From: Seleniivibrio woodruffii
GTDB taxonomy: Bacteria; Chrysiogenota; Deferribacteres; Deferribacterales; Geovibrionaceae
DNA length: 64,000 nt
Assembly (NCBI RefSeq): GCF_029267515.1
Contig: NZ_JAJUIS010000002.1
Coordinates: 124,001-188,000 of the forward strand
Reading direction: 5' to 3'
This document shows, piece by piece, positions 43,315 through 52,164 of this stretch. The translations under genes and the position numbers were made by a program. Under the pieces are notes generated by a model. It was not told where the DNA came from. It saw only the letters and a list, made by a program, of their open reading frames with translations, and did not search any database. Position 1 is the stretch's first letter. Each line of letters begins with the position of its first letter.

Positions 43315-43900
43315 GGTATGACCACAGTTTAGGTATCAGCGCCGGAACTTTTTTGCGGTATTCTATGTAATCCTGTCCAAATTCTTTAATTAGTTTGCGC
43401 TCTTCGTTTATATATCCGAGGATAAAATACACTGTGAGTATCAGAGTTATAACGAAATCCGTTCTGTTCATGGGACGTGCCCAGATTAAAACCAGTCCGG
43501 CGGTATAGTAAGGATGCCGTACCATTGCCAATGCACCCGTAGTTTTGAGATTTTTGGGCATTTCAGGCTGTTTTTCACCATTAAAATGTGCTTTTATCTG
43601 TGAAAAGCCAAGAAATATGCCGTTATCATATGATTTTGACGCATATAGTCCGAAAATAAGCCCGCAAAACCATATTAAGCCTAGAATGATCTGCCAGAAT
43701 ACCGATGGGGTGAAAAACGGCTGATGGTCAATATTCAGATAAAGATACGGGAATGGTAAAAGCAGAATAACAGATTGCGATACATAGAAAAATCTGTACC
43801 ACCAGAGGTCATATATCCGTCCGGTAAGTTTTCTGTCCGCAAGTACGCTGTGAAGGATACAATAAAATATCAGATAGATGTAAAGATATAAAGGTGTCAA
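43304..43900 (-). CDS. Isoprenylcysteine carboxyl methyltransferase-like membrane protein
   Basis: A 198-residue protein with about five membrane segments. Seen: LVRHPYYTAG-type motif (MVRHPYYTAGLVLIWARP, residues about 126-143) and the C-terminal EERKLIKEFGQDYIEYRKKVPALIP, which mark the ICMT/NnrU-like SAM-dependent methyltransferase family. The substrate is unknown. The start is TTG 43900 overlapping the ptsP stop (TTGA) without a ribosome-binding site, so it depends on coupling. The early start is needed for the first membrane segment. Confidence 0.82.
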   Translation of the reverse strand: MTPLYLYIYLIFYCILHSVLADRKLTGRIYDLWWYRFFYVSQSVILLLPFPYLYLNIDHQPFFTPSVFWQIILGLIWFCGLIFGLYASKSYDNGIFLGFSQIKAHFNGEKQPEMPKNLKTTGALAMVRHPYYTAGLVLIWARPMNRTDFVITLILTVYFILGYINEERKLIKEFGQDYIEYRKKVPALIPKLWSYHEK

Positions 43901-46017
43901 GTATTTATAACCGTATTAAGCAGATGATGTTTCAGTTCGCTTATGGCATATGGGCTTACACTGAAATCTCTGTACCCTATTTCTATAAGTTTGACAAGTA
44001 TTTCAGGGTCGGCAGCCATTTCACCGCATATCTCGACCGGTATGTTTATGCTGTTGGCGCGCTCAAGGATGCGTCGCAGGAGGCTGAGAAACGCCGGATT
44101 GTCAAGTTTGTACAGCGAGCTGACCATGGGGTTACCCCTGTCCAGAGCGAAGAAATACTGGAACATATCGTTTGTTCCAATGCTGAAAAACGAACACTCA
44201 CCCTGCATCTGATCCATCTGATAGATAACAGAAGGAATTTCCAGCATTACTCCGAAATCAGGAAGCTCAAGTCCAAGTTCCGCGGCTATTTCACGCGCGC
44301 GGTTCTTTACGCTGAAAAATTCTGATACGTCAGCGATAAAAGGAACGAGTATCTTTATTTTCGGATATGTTTTATGTAACGTTATAAGAGCTTTAAGCTG
44401 ATCATCCAGCATTTTGCAATAGTCTGTCAGAAGCAGCCTTACGCCTCTGTTGCCTAGCGCCGGATTGTCCTCATCCGCCTCGTATGCAGTCTTTTTGTCG
44501 GAACCGATGTCCAGAAGTCTGAAAACGACGTGCTTATCGGTGAAGGCGCGCATTATTTCTCTGTATATCTCTATCTGGTTGTCTGTTGTGAATGGAACAT
44601 CCTGACGCAGATAGAAAATTTCCGTCCGCACCAGCCCTATGCCCTCGGCGCAGAACTGCCCTGCCTTCTCCGAGTCCAGAACGCTGGATATGTTTGCGTA
44701 AAAGTGCACCATGGAGCCGTCTTGCAGCGGTACAAGCTGACACGCAATATCCCTGCCCTCCGGCTGGGTGTGTTTTGCTGACATCTTGGCTTTATATTTT
44801 TCGATGGTTTCCTGTGTGGGATTGAAGATCACTACACCGTCGTAGCCGTCAACAATAACAGACTGTGCGTACTCAAGTTTATTATGAATATTTGAAATAC
44901 CTGTTACTGCAGGTATTTTTCTGCTCTTTGCCAAAATTGCAGTGTGGCTGGTAACGCCGTCTTTCTCCGTTACAAATCCGCATACGCGCTCGAGGTCAAG
45001 TGAAGCGGTTTCGCCTGGGGTCAGGCGGTTTGCAAAAATCACACTGTTATCCAGCAGATTAGCCTCTTTGCTCACAGCGCCCAGATGCTCAAGAAGCCTT
45101 GTGGCAATATCCTCGATATCCTGTGCGCGTTCTTTCAGATATGCGTCGTTGATGGAACGGAACCTGCGTATGTATTTGTCCGCGACGTGGCGCACGCTGA
45201 ACGAGGCGCTCTTTTTCCTTTCGATGATGTGGTTTTCTATATCTTTCTTGAAGGAAACGTCGTTCAGCATCATCAGATGGGTTTCGAATATGCCGGAAGC
45301 TATCTCCTGACTAGTTGATTCCATTTTATTTATGAGTTCTTTAAGATCATTTGTCGTCTTATCTACAGCGTTTCTGAACTCCGTTAACTCCTCGTCTGGG
45401 GAAACGTTGTCATGTGTTTTTTCCACCAGTTTTGAAAGCACCATAACAGGTTCTCCGAAGGCTATGCCGCTTGAAAGCGGAACCCCCTTTTCCATCCGCT
45501 CTGAATCGTCCAGTCCCTTTTCCGCATCGTCCTGTGAAAAAAGGTAATGGCGCAGAACCAGCCCTGAAACCTGTGCAGCAACAGCCATAAGCAGTTTCTG
45601 CATGGTATCGGTGTTCAGTTTATTTTTGCGGAACTGAAATACCAGAACGCCGAACTCGTGTTCTCTGCTTTTAAGGGGAACGCCGATGAACGTCTGATAC
45701 GGTTCCTCGTTGATGCCGGGGAAATAGTGAAATCTTTCGTGGCTTTTGGCATTTCTGATAAATGTATATCTGTTTTCAGAGAATGTCAGACCTGTCAGAC
45801 CTTCGTTGAAACCGAGTGAGATGCTGCCCACAGCGTTTTCGCTGAGTCCGTTTGTAGCTGCCAGAACCAGCCTGCCGCCGTTTTTCAGATATATCGAGCA
45901 TACGTCGCTTCCGATTGCGTCTTTAACGTATGCGGCAATGTTCGACAGTGTGGTGTCGGTGTCGTCTGAGTTGAGGATTATATTGCTTATGCCCAAAAGC
46001 AGATCGATTTTTTTCAT
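43897..46017 (-). CDS. ptsP: Phosphoenolpyruvate-protein phosphotransferase with GAF domain (PtsP, EI-Ntr)
   Basis: A 706-residue cytosolic protein. N-terminal GAF domain (residues about 15-160), then the enzyme I fold: GVPLSSGIAFGEPV, the phospho-His segment TEKDGVTSHTAILAKS, the PEP-binding barrel GIGLVRTEIFYLRQ, and MLEIPSVIYQMDQM / CSFFSIGTNDMFQYFFALDR with catalytic Cys region VEICGEMAADPE. EI-Ntr starts the nitrogen PTS phosphorelay rather than sugar uptake. NPr and EIIA-Ntr were not seen nearby. Confidence 0.95.
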   Translation of the reverse strand: MKKIDLLLGISNIILNSDDTDTTLSNIAAYVKDAIGSDVCSIYLKNGGRLVLAATNGLSENAVGSISLGFNEGLTGLTFSENRYTFIRNAKSHERFHYFPGINEEPYQTFIGVPLKSREHEFGVLVFQFRKNKLNTDTMQKLLMAVAAQVSGLVLRHYLFSQDDAEKGLDDSERMEKGVPLSSGIAFGEPVMVLSKLVEKTHDNVSPDEELTEFRNAVDKTTNDLKELINKMESTSQEIASGIFETHLMMLNDVSFKKDIENHIIERKKSASFSVRHVADKYIRRFRSINDAYLKERAQDIEDIATRLLEHLGAVSKEANLLDNSVIFANRLTPGETASLDLERVCGFVTEKDGVTSHTAILAKSRKIPAVTGISNIHNKLEYAQSVIVDGYDGVVIFNPTQETIEKYKAKMSAKHTQPEGRDIACQLVPLQDGSMVHFYANISSVLDSEKAGQFCAEGIGLVRTEIFYLRQDVPFTTDNQIEIYREIMRAFTDKHVVFRLLDIGSDKKTAYEADEDNPALGNRGVRLLLTDYCKMLDDQLKALITLHKTYPKIKILVPFIADVSEFFSVKNRAREIAAELGLELPDFGVMLEIPSVIYQMDQMQGECSFFSIGTNDMFQYFFALDRGNPMVSSLYKLDNPAFLSLLRRILERANSINIPVEICGEMAADPEILVKLIEIGYRDFSVSPYAISELKHHLLNTVINT

Positions 46018-46052
46018 ATAATATCTTTATCAGATTCCTTCTCAGTCTGCAA

Positions 46053-46841
46053 TCAAACAAATACGGACTTATCCGCTCCTAAAAAGCTGCACAGCCCCGC
46101 AATAGCGGGTGTAACGTCTTTGGAATATTTGTTAACATACAGTTGTATATGGTTTTTTATTACTGAATCATCCATCTCCTGCGCATGGAATTTAACAAAG
46201 TCCTCAATATTTTCATAATGCTCGTCCGCGTAGTTGATGGATTGTTTTATAACGTCCGTTATCTCCTGTGCATGGTCAAGAAGTTCGTTGCGGATGAGAA
46301 TAGCACCTAATGGTATGGGAGATCTGAATTTTTCTTCGTAAAGCTCGCCGAGATCACAGAGTTTTTTTAAGCCCTGCTGTTCATATATAAATCTTCCTTC
46401 GTGGATTATAACTCCTGCTGCAACCTGTTTTGACGCTATTGCAGGCATTATCATGTCAAACCGCAGTTCCACGAACTCGAAATCTTCACCGAAAAACATT
46501 TTAAAAAAACGGAATGCACTGGTATTTACGCCTGGGATGGCAATTTTTTTGCCTCTTAGCGATTCAACGGAAACGTTTTCTGCGGACACGACCAGAGGAC
46601 CGCAGCCGAAGCCCAGAGCGCCGCCCGCTCTGAGTATTTTGTATCTGTCTTTAACTGCTGGAACCACACCATATGAAACCTTTACAACGTCAGCCTCGCC
46701 TTTGATGGCAAGTCCGTTGAGCACCTGCACGTCGTCCATGTAGAGATCAAGTTCAAAGTTGTGTTTCACCAGCCCTTTTATCATCGCCCCAAAGATGTAT
46801 GTGTCGTTGGGGCATGTGGATATACCCAGTTTCAGCTTCAT
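46053..46841 (-). CDS. mqnD: 1,4-dihydroxy-6-naphthoate synthase (futalosine pathway)
   Basis: A 262-residue periplasmic-binding-protein-like enzyme of menaquinone synthesis. Seen: the MqnD mark LGISTCPNDTYIFGAM (residues about 4-19), VLNGLAIKGEADVVKVSYG, and RSPIPLGAILIRNEL. It converts cyclic dehypoxanthine futalosine to dihydroxynaphthoate. The start is ATG 46841, 1 bp after the mlaD stop; longer in-frame starts lie inside mlaD. Implies menaquinone as a respiratory quinone. Confidence 0.92.
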   Translation of the reverse strand: MKLKLGISTCPNDTYIFGAMIKGLVKHNFELDLYMDDVQVLNGLAIKGEADVVKVSYGVVPAVKDRYKILRAGGALGFGCGPLVVSAENVSVESLRGKKIAIPGVNTSAFRFFKMFFGEDFEFVELRFDMIMPAIASKQVAAGVIIHEGRFIYEQQGLKKLCDLGELYEEKFRSPIPLGAILIRNELLDHAQEITDVIKQSINYADEHYENIEDFVKFHAQEMDDSVIKNHIQLYVNKYSKDVTPAIAGLCSFLGADKSVFV

Positions 46842-46842
46842 C

Positions 46843-48411
46843 TTAGTTAGGCATCGGCACTTTGCCGAGCAGGTATTTGAGGTCGTCGTCACGGAACTGC
46901 ACACCGCCGCCGACGAACCATGACTTATCGTCTTTGTTCAGGAAATTGTCATAACCTGCCTGCATGAAAAGGTTTTTATAGAATACATATTTAGCTGTTG
47001 CCTTTGCGTGTGCCTTTTTGTCTTCGTCTTTATCAGGGAAGTCAAACAGGTCTGCGGAGAGCACCAGTTTGTCTTCGTCTTTCAGCGGGTGATAGTCGAG
47101 TCCCACGCCAGCTTCGGACTCTTTAAGACCGACACGGAAGAAGTAATTATCCCAGAACCTGTTGGCGTACATCGCAGTGAAGGTCATGCTGCCGGGGCTG
47201 CGTTTGCTGCTGGTGACTGTTTTCTGATATGGTCCCTCGCTTGAACCGGGGGTGTAATAGTCGTAAGTTGCTGTCTCGTTAGTAATTGTTTTCTTTTCAA
47301 CACCGTCCGGGTGGCTGGAAAGACCAAGCAGATAATATCTCTCTTTGCTGGGTGTAATTTTGACTGTAGCATGTCCCTTGCTTTCGTCTGTTTCTCCGTA
47401 TCTCTCTGCAAAGAAAGCAAGATCCACTTTAAATTCGTTCAGTTTTCCCAGAGTGTCTTTCAGTCCTACAAGTGCGCCGTTCAGGTTGTCAACTGTCTGT
47501 TCGTCGTTGACCAGCTTGCCTATCGTTCCCTTGCCTTCGCTTATCTTGCCTGTAATATCGTTAAGGTTATCAACTGTCTTTTCAAGTTTAGCCGTAACTG
47601 TGCTCATATTTTTAATAGTGCTGTTGATATCCTCTTTGTTGCCGCCGATGATATCGTTTACATCCCCTGTTATGCTGGTGAGATTTTTTGTGATGGCAGG
47701 GGTTTCCGCTTTCATATCCCTGGTTATGGAGTTTATGTTTGCTATTATCTGATTAATGTTGGATGCGTTTGCGGTTGTGATGTCCGAAAGCTGTCTGGTA
47801 AGTTCGTCAACGTTGTACATTATTGCGTTGACGTGATTTTCATTATTTTTAACTATGGAGTTCACCGCATCCGTAATCTCGCGGATATTCGAAATAGTGG
47901 CGGACATGTTGCTTTCCGCCTCATTGGTTGCCAGAACCTTTCTCAGCGAAGCCGTTATCGCTTTTATGTCGTCGGCAATGTCGCCTATCTTGTTGCCCAG
48001 AACGTCGAAATCCGTTCCGCCGCCTTCAGAGGCTATCGTTGTACCTTCGGATATGACCCCTTCGGCTTTTCCGCCTGCAACTTTAAGTTCAGCGTATTTT
48101 TCGCCGAGGAAGCCTTTTGAGCGGACTGCCAGAACAAGGTTGGCTGGTAGTGTATATTCCTTGTCTATCAGCATGATTACGACAGCTTTTCCGTTTTCCA
48201 GTTTGATGTCTTTAACTTTTCCGACCTCAACGCCGCTGAATATAACGTTCGCGTCTTTTGTAAGTCCGGATGCGTCTTCCACAACAGCCTGAATACTCAC
48301 TCCGTTTCCTCCGGAAAATGACATATCCACCAGTTTTAAAGACATTGCCCCTATCAGTATAAGACAGCCGACCACGAATAATCCGACCTTAGCTTCAAGT
48401 CCCATCTTCAT
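46843..48411 (-). CDS. MlaD/MCE-domain protein with long C-terminal extension
   Basis: A 522-residue protein. One N-terminal membrane anchor (residues about 8-30), one MCE domain (about 38-115, VEDASGLTKDANVIFSGVEVG...), a long helical region with MCE-typical coiled repeats (about 130-325), and a C-terminal region of alternating aromatic beta strands (about 330-522, e.g. DNYFFRVGLKESEAGVGLDY) that looks like part of an outer-membrane-type barrel. E. coli MlaD is only 183 residues. It works with MlaF and MlaE, encoded just before it, in phospholipid transport between membranes. mlaB and mlaC are not seen. Confidence 0.88.
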   Translation of the reverse strand: MKMGLEAKVGLFVVGCLILIGAMSLKLVDMSFSGGNGVSIQAVVEDASGLTKDANVIFSGVEVGKVKDIKLENGKAVVIMLIDKEYTLPANLVLAVRSKGFLGEKYAELKVAGGKAEGVISEGTTIASEGGGTDFDVLGNKIGDIADDIKAITASLRKVLATNEAESNMSATISNIREITDAVNSIVKNNENHVNAIMYNVDELTRQLSDITTANASNINQIIANINSITRDMKAETPAITKNLTSITGDVNDIIGGNKEDINSTIKNMSTVTAKLEKTVDNLNDITGKISEGKGTIGKLVNDEQTVDNLNGALVGLKDTLGKLNEFKVDLAFFAERYGETDESKGHATVKITPSKERYYLLGLSSHPDGVEKKTITNETATYDYYTPGSSEGPYQKTVTSSKRSPGSMTFTAMYANRFWDNYFFRVGLKESEAGVGLDYHPLKDEDKLVLSADLFDFPDKDEDKKAHAKATAKYVFYKNLFMQAGYDNFLNKDDKSWFVGGGVQFRDDDLKYLLGKVPMPN

Positions 48412-48423
48412 AAAAACACTCCG

Positions 48424-49179
48424 CTACATGATTTTGATAGGTCCCTCTTTCGAAGCCGAGAAGAACTGCTTCACATAAGGGTTATCTGTGGTTTTAAAAT
48501 CTTCGGCAGTGCCGTAAAGCACGACCTTGCCGTCGTAAAGCATTGCTATATAATCCGCTATTTTAAGTGTACTCTCTATGTCATGGGATATAACTATCGA
48601 CGTTATCCCCAGTTGTTTCTGCGTATCGTTGATGAGGTTATCCACCACGTCGCACATGATGGGGTCAAGTCCGGTTGTCGGCTCGTCATACAGCATTATT
48701 TCAGGTTCCAGGGCAATGGCTCTGGCGAGTCCCACCCTCTTTCTCATACCGCCGGAAAGCTCCGAAGGCATCTTATCCTCAATGTTGCTCAGTCCCACAA
48801 GACGGAGTTTCTCAGTAACTATGGCGTCAATCCTGCTTTTCGGCAGTTTGGTATGTTCAATCAGAGGAAACGCCACATTCTCGTATACGTTCATAGAGTC
48901 GAAGAGTGCTGCGTTCTGGAACAGTATCCCGAAGGTTTTGCGCATATTGACAAGCTCTTCCGGCTTCATAACAGTGATGTCCTGTCCGTTCACAAACACT
49001 TTGCCTTTTGTCGGAGGCATCAACCCGCAAAGCTGTTTCAGCAGTACGGACTTACCGGTTCCGGAGGGACCGATTATATAGGTTATCGCACCTTTAACGA
49101 TTTTAAGGTCGATACCCTTGTGTATCTTGTGCGTTCCGAAACTTTTATGCAGATCAAAACATTCTATAGCGTATTCCAT
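48424..49179 (-). CDS. mlaF: Phospholipid-transport ABC ATPase MlaF
   Basis: A 251-residue ATPase. Walker A GPSGTGKSVLLKQLCGL, signature LSGGMRKRVGLARAIAL, Walker B EIMLYDEPTTGLDP, H-loop SHDIEST. The 'GGMRKR' form is that of the MlaF/Ttg2A/Mkl group. It lies between mlaE (8 bp) and mlaD (12 bp). Confidence 0.94.
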   Translation of the reverse strand: MEYAIECFDLHKSFGTHKIHKGIDLKIVKGAITYIIGPSGTGKSVLLKQLCGLMPPTKGKVFVNGQDITVMKPEELVNMRKTFGILFQNAALFDSMNVYENVAFPLIEHTKLPKSRIDAIVTEKLRLVGLSNIEDKMPSELSGGMRKRVGLARAIALEPEIMLYDEPTTGLDPIMCDVVDNLINDTQKQLGITSIVISHDIESTLKIADYIAMLYDGKVVLYGTAEDFKTTDNPYVKQFFSASKEGPIKIM

Positions 49180-49187
49180 CAGCCACC

Positions 49188-49958
49188 TTAGAACATGAAT
49201 GCCGTAAGTATATAGTCAAAAATGAGAATCATGACACAAGCCATGACAACGGATTCTGTTGTCGCCCTGCCGACACCCTCTGCGCCGCCGCGGGTCATAT
49301 AACCCTTGTAGCAACCGACAAGGGTCACTATGCCGCCGAAAACGACTGACTTTATCATCCCGTTGGCGAAATCTTCAAAGTCTATGTAAGTGTACATATA
49401 ATCCAGATAAAGGGTCTTGTTTATGCCGAGAACCTTGATGCTCACCAGATAGCCGCCGATAACACCGCAAAGCACCGTCACGGCGTTAAGCATCGGCATA
49501 ACTATCAGTCCGGCGAGGATGCGCGGTACGAAGAGATAATGCACAGGGTCAACAGCCATGGCGTTCAGTGCGTCAACCTGCTCCGTGACCTTCATGGTGC
49601 CTATTTCGGCGGTGATGGCGGAACCTGCACGTGCAGCAACCATGATTGCCGAAAGCACGGGACCCAGCTCCCTTGCCATTGCAAGGGCGACCACCGTTCC
49701 AACAAGCTGGTCGGCTCCGAATTTGTGAAAGCCGATATAGCTCTGAAACGCAAAGACCATTCCTGTGAAACTTCCGGTCAGGATGATTACCGACATTGAG
49801 TTTGCACCGATGAACTCTATCTGTTTTAAAAGTAGTTTTGTACGGAACGGCTTTTTAAACGTTAGTTTAATCGTTGAATAAAATAAAAGAGCCATATGCC
49901 CTGCTACTTCAACGATATTTACAAGCGGTCTACCGAAAAAACTTAATACTTTTTCCAT
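49188..49958 (-). CDS. mlaE: Phospholipid-transport ABC permease MlaE
   Basis: A 256-residue inner-membrane permease with about six hydrophobic segments. Seen: the MlaE family blocks SMSVIILTGSFTGMVFAFQ, MARELGPVLSAIMVAARAGSAITAEIGTM (in part) and VVFGGIVTLVGCYKGYMTRGGAEGVG (in part). The start is ATG 49958; a TTG directly before it is also open. First of the three mla genes, 9 bp after alr. Confidence 0.94.
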   Translation of the reverse strand: MEKVLSFFGRPLVNIVEVAGHMALLFYSTIKLTFKKPFRTKLLLKQIEFIGANSMSVIILTGSFTGMVFAFQSYIGFHKFGADQLVGTVVALAMARELGPVLSAIMVAARAGSAITAEIGTMKVTEQVDALNAMAVDPVHYLFVPRILAGLIVMPMLNAVTVLCGVIGGYLVSIKVLGINKTLYLDYMYTYIDFEDFANGMIKSVVFGGIVTLVGCYKGYMTRGGAEGVGRATTESVVMACVMILIFDYILTAFMF

Positions 49959-49967
49959 CAAACCCCT

Positions 49968-51056
49968 TTATCCGAGATAAACTCTTGGTATTCTGTCGGA
50001 AATGCCGCACAGCATTTCATATGAGATGGTGTTTGCCCACCCTGCCCACATATCCGCCGTGATATTTTCCCCCATTATCTCAACCCTCATTTCGCTGTCT
50101 GTGTCAACGCCTGAAAGGTCTATCATGGTCATATCCATGCACACTGTGCCTATAACCGGGCATTTGATGCCGTTTACAAGCATGTGGCTGACGTTTGTGA
50201 AACAACGCTGGTATCCGTCGGCATAACCGATGGGAACAACGCCGTATGTCATATCTTTTTCGGCGAAAAAGCGCCTGTTATAGCTGACCGCTTCGCCTTT
50301 TTTTATCTGTTTCACATGAACAACTTTTGAATAGATGCTCATTACTTTTCTGAGTGTAACATTATTTTCGCCGTAAAGGTAGCCGTAAAGCATCAGTCCC
50401 GGTCTGGCGAGTGAAAATTTATTGTTAAAAGCGGAAACTCCTGATGAGTTGAAAAGACTGGTGTTGCAGGTTATTCCGTTGTCAACAATGTATTTTTCAA
50501 AAATTCGTATCTGTTCTTCGGTATATTCCGTGTCGCTGTCTGATGAAGACAGGTGGCTCATAACGTGAACAGGGCGCAGGTTTTCATATCTGGAGAGGAA
50601 GTCGCTGAAAGGCATTTCAGGCGAAAATCCCAGTCTGTTCATTCCTGTGTCAATCTTGACAGACACATAGGCGGTGCGGTTCATTTTTCCGAGAAAATTA
50701 TTGAAGGCAGCCGCAAATTTCTCATCAACCATGTTCAGCACGAGATTGTATTCCAGCACGTCGTCAAAGAAATCGCCGTCAACGTAGCCCAGGATGAAAA
50801 TCATCGGTTCGCTGCCGAGATATTCGCGCAGAATCATTCCTTCAAGTATGGTTGCAACGCCGAATTTTTTGACCTTGTGCTTTTCATAGGCATAAGCGGC
50901 TAGCTTCATAGCTCCGTGTCCGTAGCCGTCCGCCTTAACGATGGCGATTATGTCGGTTCCCGCTTTCGCCCTCGCCTGTTCAATGTTGTGTCCGAACGCC
51001 TGAAGGTCAATTTCAGCGTAGGTTGGTCTCAGTGATTTGATCTTAGTCTTTGTCAT
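49968..51056 (-). CDS. alr: Alanine racemase
   Basis: A 362-residue PLP enzyme that makes D-alanine for peptidoglycan. Seen: PTYAEIDLQAFGHNI, IVKADGYGHGA with the PLP lysine (residue about 40), KIDTGMNRLGF, LMLYGYLYG, and AVSYNRRFFAEKDMTYGVVPIGYADGY (in part; catalytic Tyr). It overlaps the end of prfB by 14 nt. Confidence 0.96.
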   Translation of the reverse strand: MTKTKIKSLRPTYAEIDLQAFGHNIEQARAKAGTDIIAIVKADGYGHGAMKLAAYAYEKHKVKKFGVATILEGMILREYLGSEPMIFILGYVDGDFFDDVLEYNLVLNMVDEKFAAAFNNFLGKMNRTAYVSVKIDTGMNRLGFSPEMPFSDFLSRYENLRPVHVMSHLSSSDSDTEYTEEQIRIFEKYIVDNGITCNTSLFNSSGVSAFNNKFSLARPGLMLYGYLYGENNVTLRKVMSIYSKVVHVKQIKKGEAVSYNRRFFAEKDMTYGVVPIGYADGYQRCFTNVSHMLVNGIKCPVIGTVCMDMTMIDLSGVDTDSEMRVEIMGENITADMWAGWANTISYEMLCGISDRIPRVYLG

Positions 51057-52158
51057 ACTCTATTCCTGCGTTGTGCAGCAGATACGCACGGATGAAAGCA
51101 TCGAGGTTTCCGTCCATCACAGAGTCCACATTGCCTGTTTCGTGGCGGGTGCGCAGGTCTTTCACCATTTTGTAAGGGTGCATAACATATGATCTTATCT
51201 GGTTGCCCCAGCCTATATCGGTTTTGGTGCTTTCCAGTTTCTGCTTTTCTTCGTTCTTTTTTTCAAGTTCGTGCTCGTAAATCCTTGATTTAAGGATCTT
51301 CATGGCGTGAGCTTTGTTTTTGTGCTGGCTTCGTTCAGACTGACAGGTTACGACTATACCTGTAGGCATGTGTGTAATACGCACAGCGGAGTCTGTTGTG
51401 TTGATGTGCTGACCGCCGGCGCCGCCAGCTCTGTATGTGTCAATCTGAAGGTCGGATTCGTTTATCTCAACCTCGATATCGTCCTCTATCTCTGGCATAA
51501 CGAATACTGCGGCAAATGACGTGTGGCGTCTGTTTGCGGAGTCGAAAGGCGAAATGCGCACAAGTCTGTGTACGCCTGTTTCTCCTTTAAGATAGCCGTA
51601 GCAGAATGGTCCTTTGATGTTTATCGTAGCGTTCTTTATGCCCGCCTCGTCACCTTCCATATAGTCAAGTATCTCGTATTTATAACCTCTTGTCTCTGCA
51701 AAACGGATATACATACGGTAGAGCATGGAAGCCCAGTCACTGGCTTCCGTTCCGCCGGCGCCTGAGTTTATGGTGACAATGGCGTTGTTGGCATCGTTGG
51801 GACCGCTGAGAACAAGCTGAAGCTCGAACTCGCGCACTTTTTTTGAAAACGCTTTGATAGCGTCCTCAATGTCCCCGTCAAGTCCTTCCTCGCCCTCTTT
51901 TATGAGTTCCAGAAGCACTTCGGTGTCGTCACGCAGTGTCAGAAGTTCATCCCACGATTCAAGTTTTTTCTTGAGAGTGGACTGCTCTTTCAAAATCAGT
52001 TTGGATTCTTTTTTGTTCCAGAAATCCGCATCATTCATGGACATTTCATCTATTTTCGCGATTTTTTTCCTGAGTTCGTCCTCATTCATCGCAGTAGCGA
52101 AGCTCGCCACCTCTTTGTTGAGTTTTTCCGCTTCGCTGATTATTTCGTCGATCATCAT
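51043..52158 (-). CDS. prfB: Peptide chain release factor 2, single uninterrupted frame
   Basis: A 371-residue release factor that reads UAA and UGA. Seen: the SPF anticodon tripeptide in VRISPFDSANRRHTSF, the catalytic GGQ in RAGGAGGQHINTTDSAVRITH (in part) and the C-terminal DIGWGNQIRSYVMHPYKMVKD (in part). The whole protein lies in one frame, including the N-terminal region where many prfB genes have a programmed +1 frameshift at an in-frame UGA. Here there is none, so UGA-dependent autoregulation is absent. It lies 6 bp after pmbA. Confidence 0.95.
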   Translation of the reverse strand: MMIDEIISEAEKLNKEVASFATAMNEDELRKKIAKIDEMSMNDADFWNKKESKLILKEQSTLKKKLESWDELLTLRDDTEVLLELIKEGEEGLDGDIEDAIKAFSKKVREFELQLVLSGPNDANNAIVTINSGAGGTEASDWASMLYRMYIRFAETRGYKYEILDYMEGDEAGIKNATINIKGPFCYGYLKGETGVHRLVRISPFDSANRRHTSFAAVFVMPEIEDDIEVEINESDLQIDTYRAGGAGGQHINTTDSAVRITHMPTGIVVTCQSERSQHKNKAHAMKILKSRIYEHELEKKNEEKQKLESTKTDIGWGNQIRSYVMHPYKMVKDLRTRHETGNVDSVMDGNLDAFIRAYLLHNAGIEYDKD

Positions 52159-52164
52159 AAAAAT

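Noticed and set aside
47311-48120. 269-codon open frame on the plus strand opposite the MCE gene
   Set aside because: Antisense shadow; Cys/Tyr/Val-rich composition is typical of reversed codons, and the minus-strand frame has a clear MCE domain.
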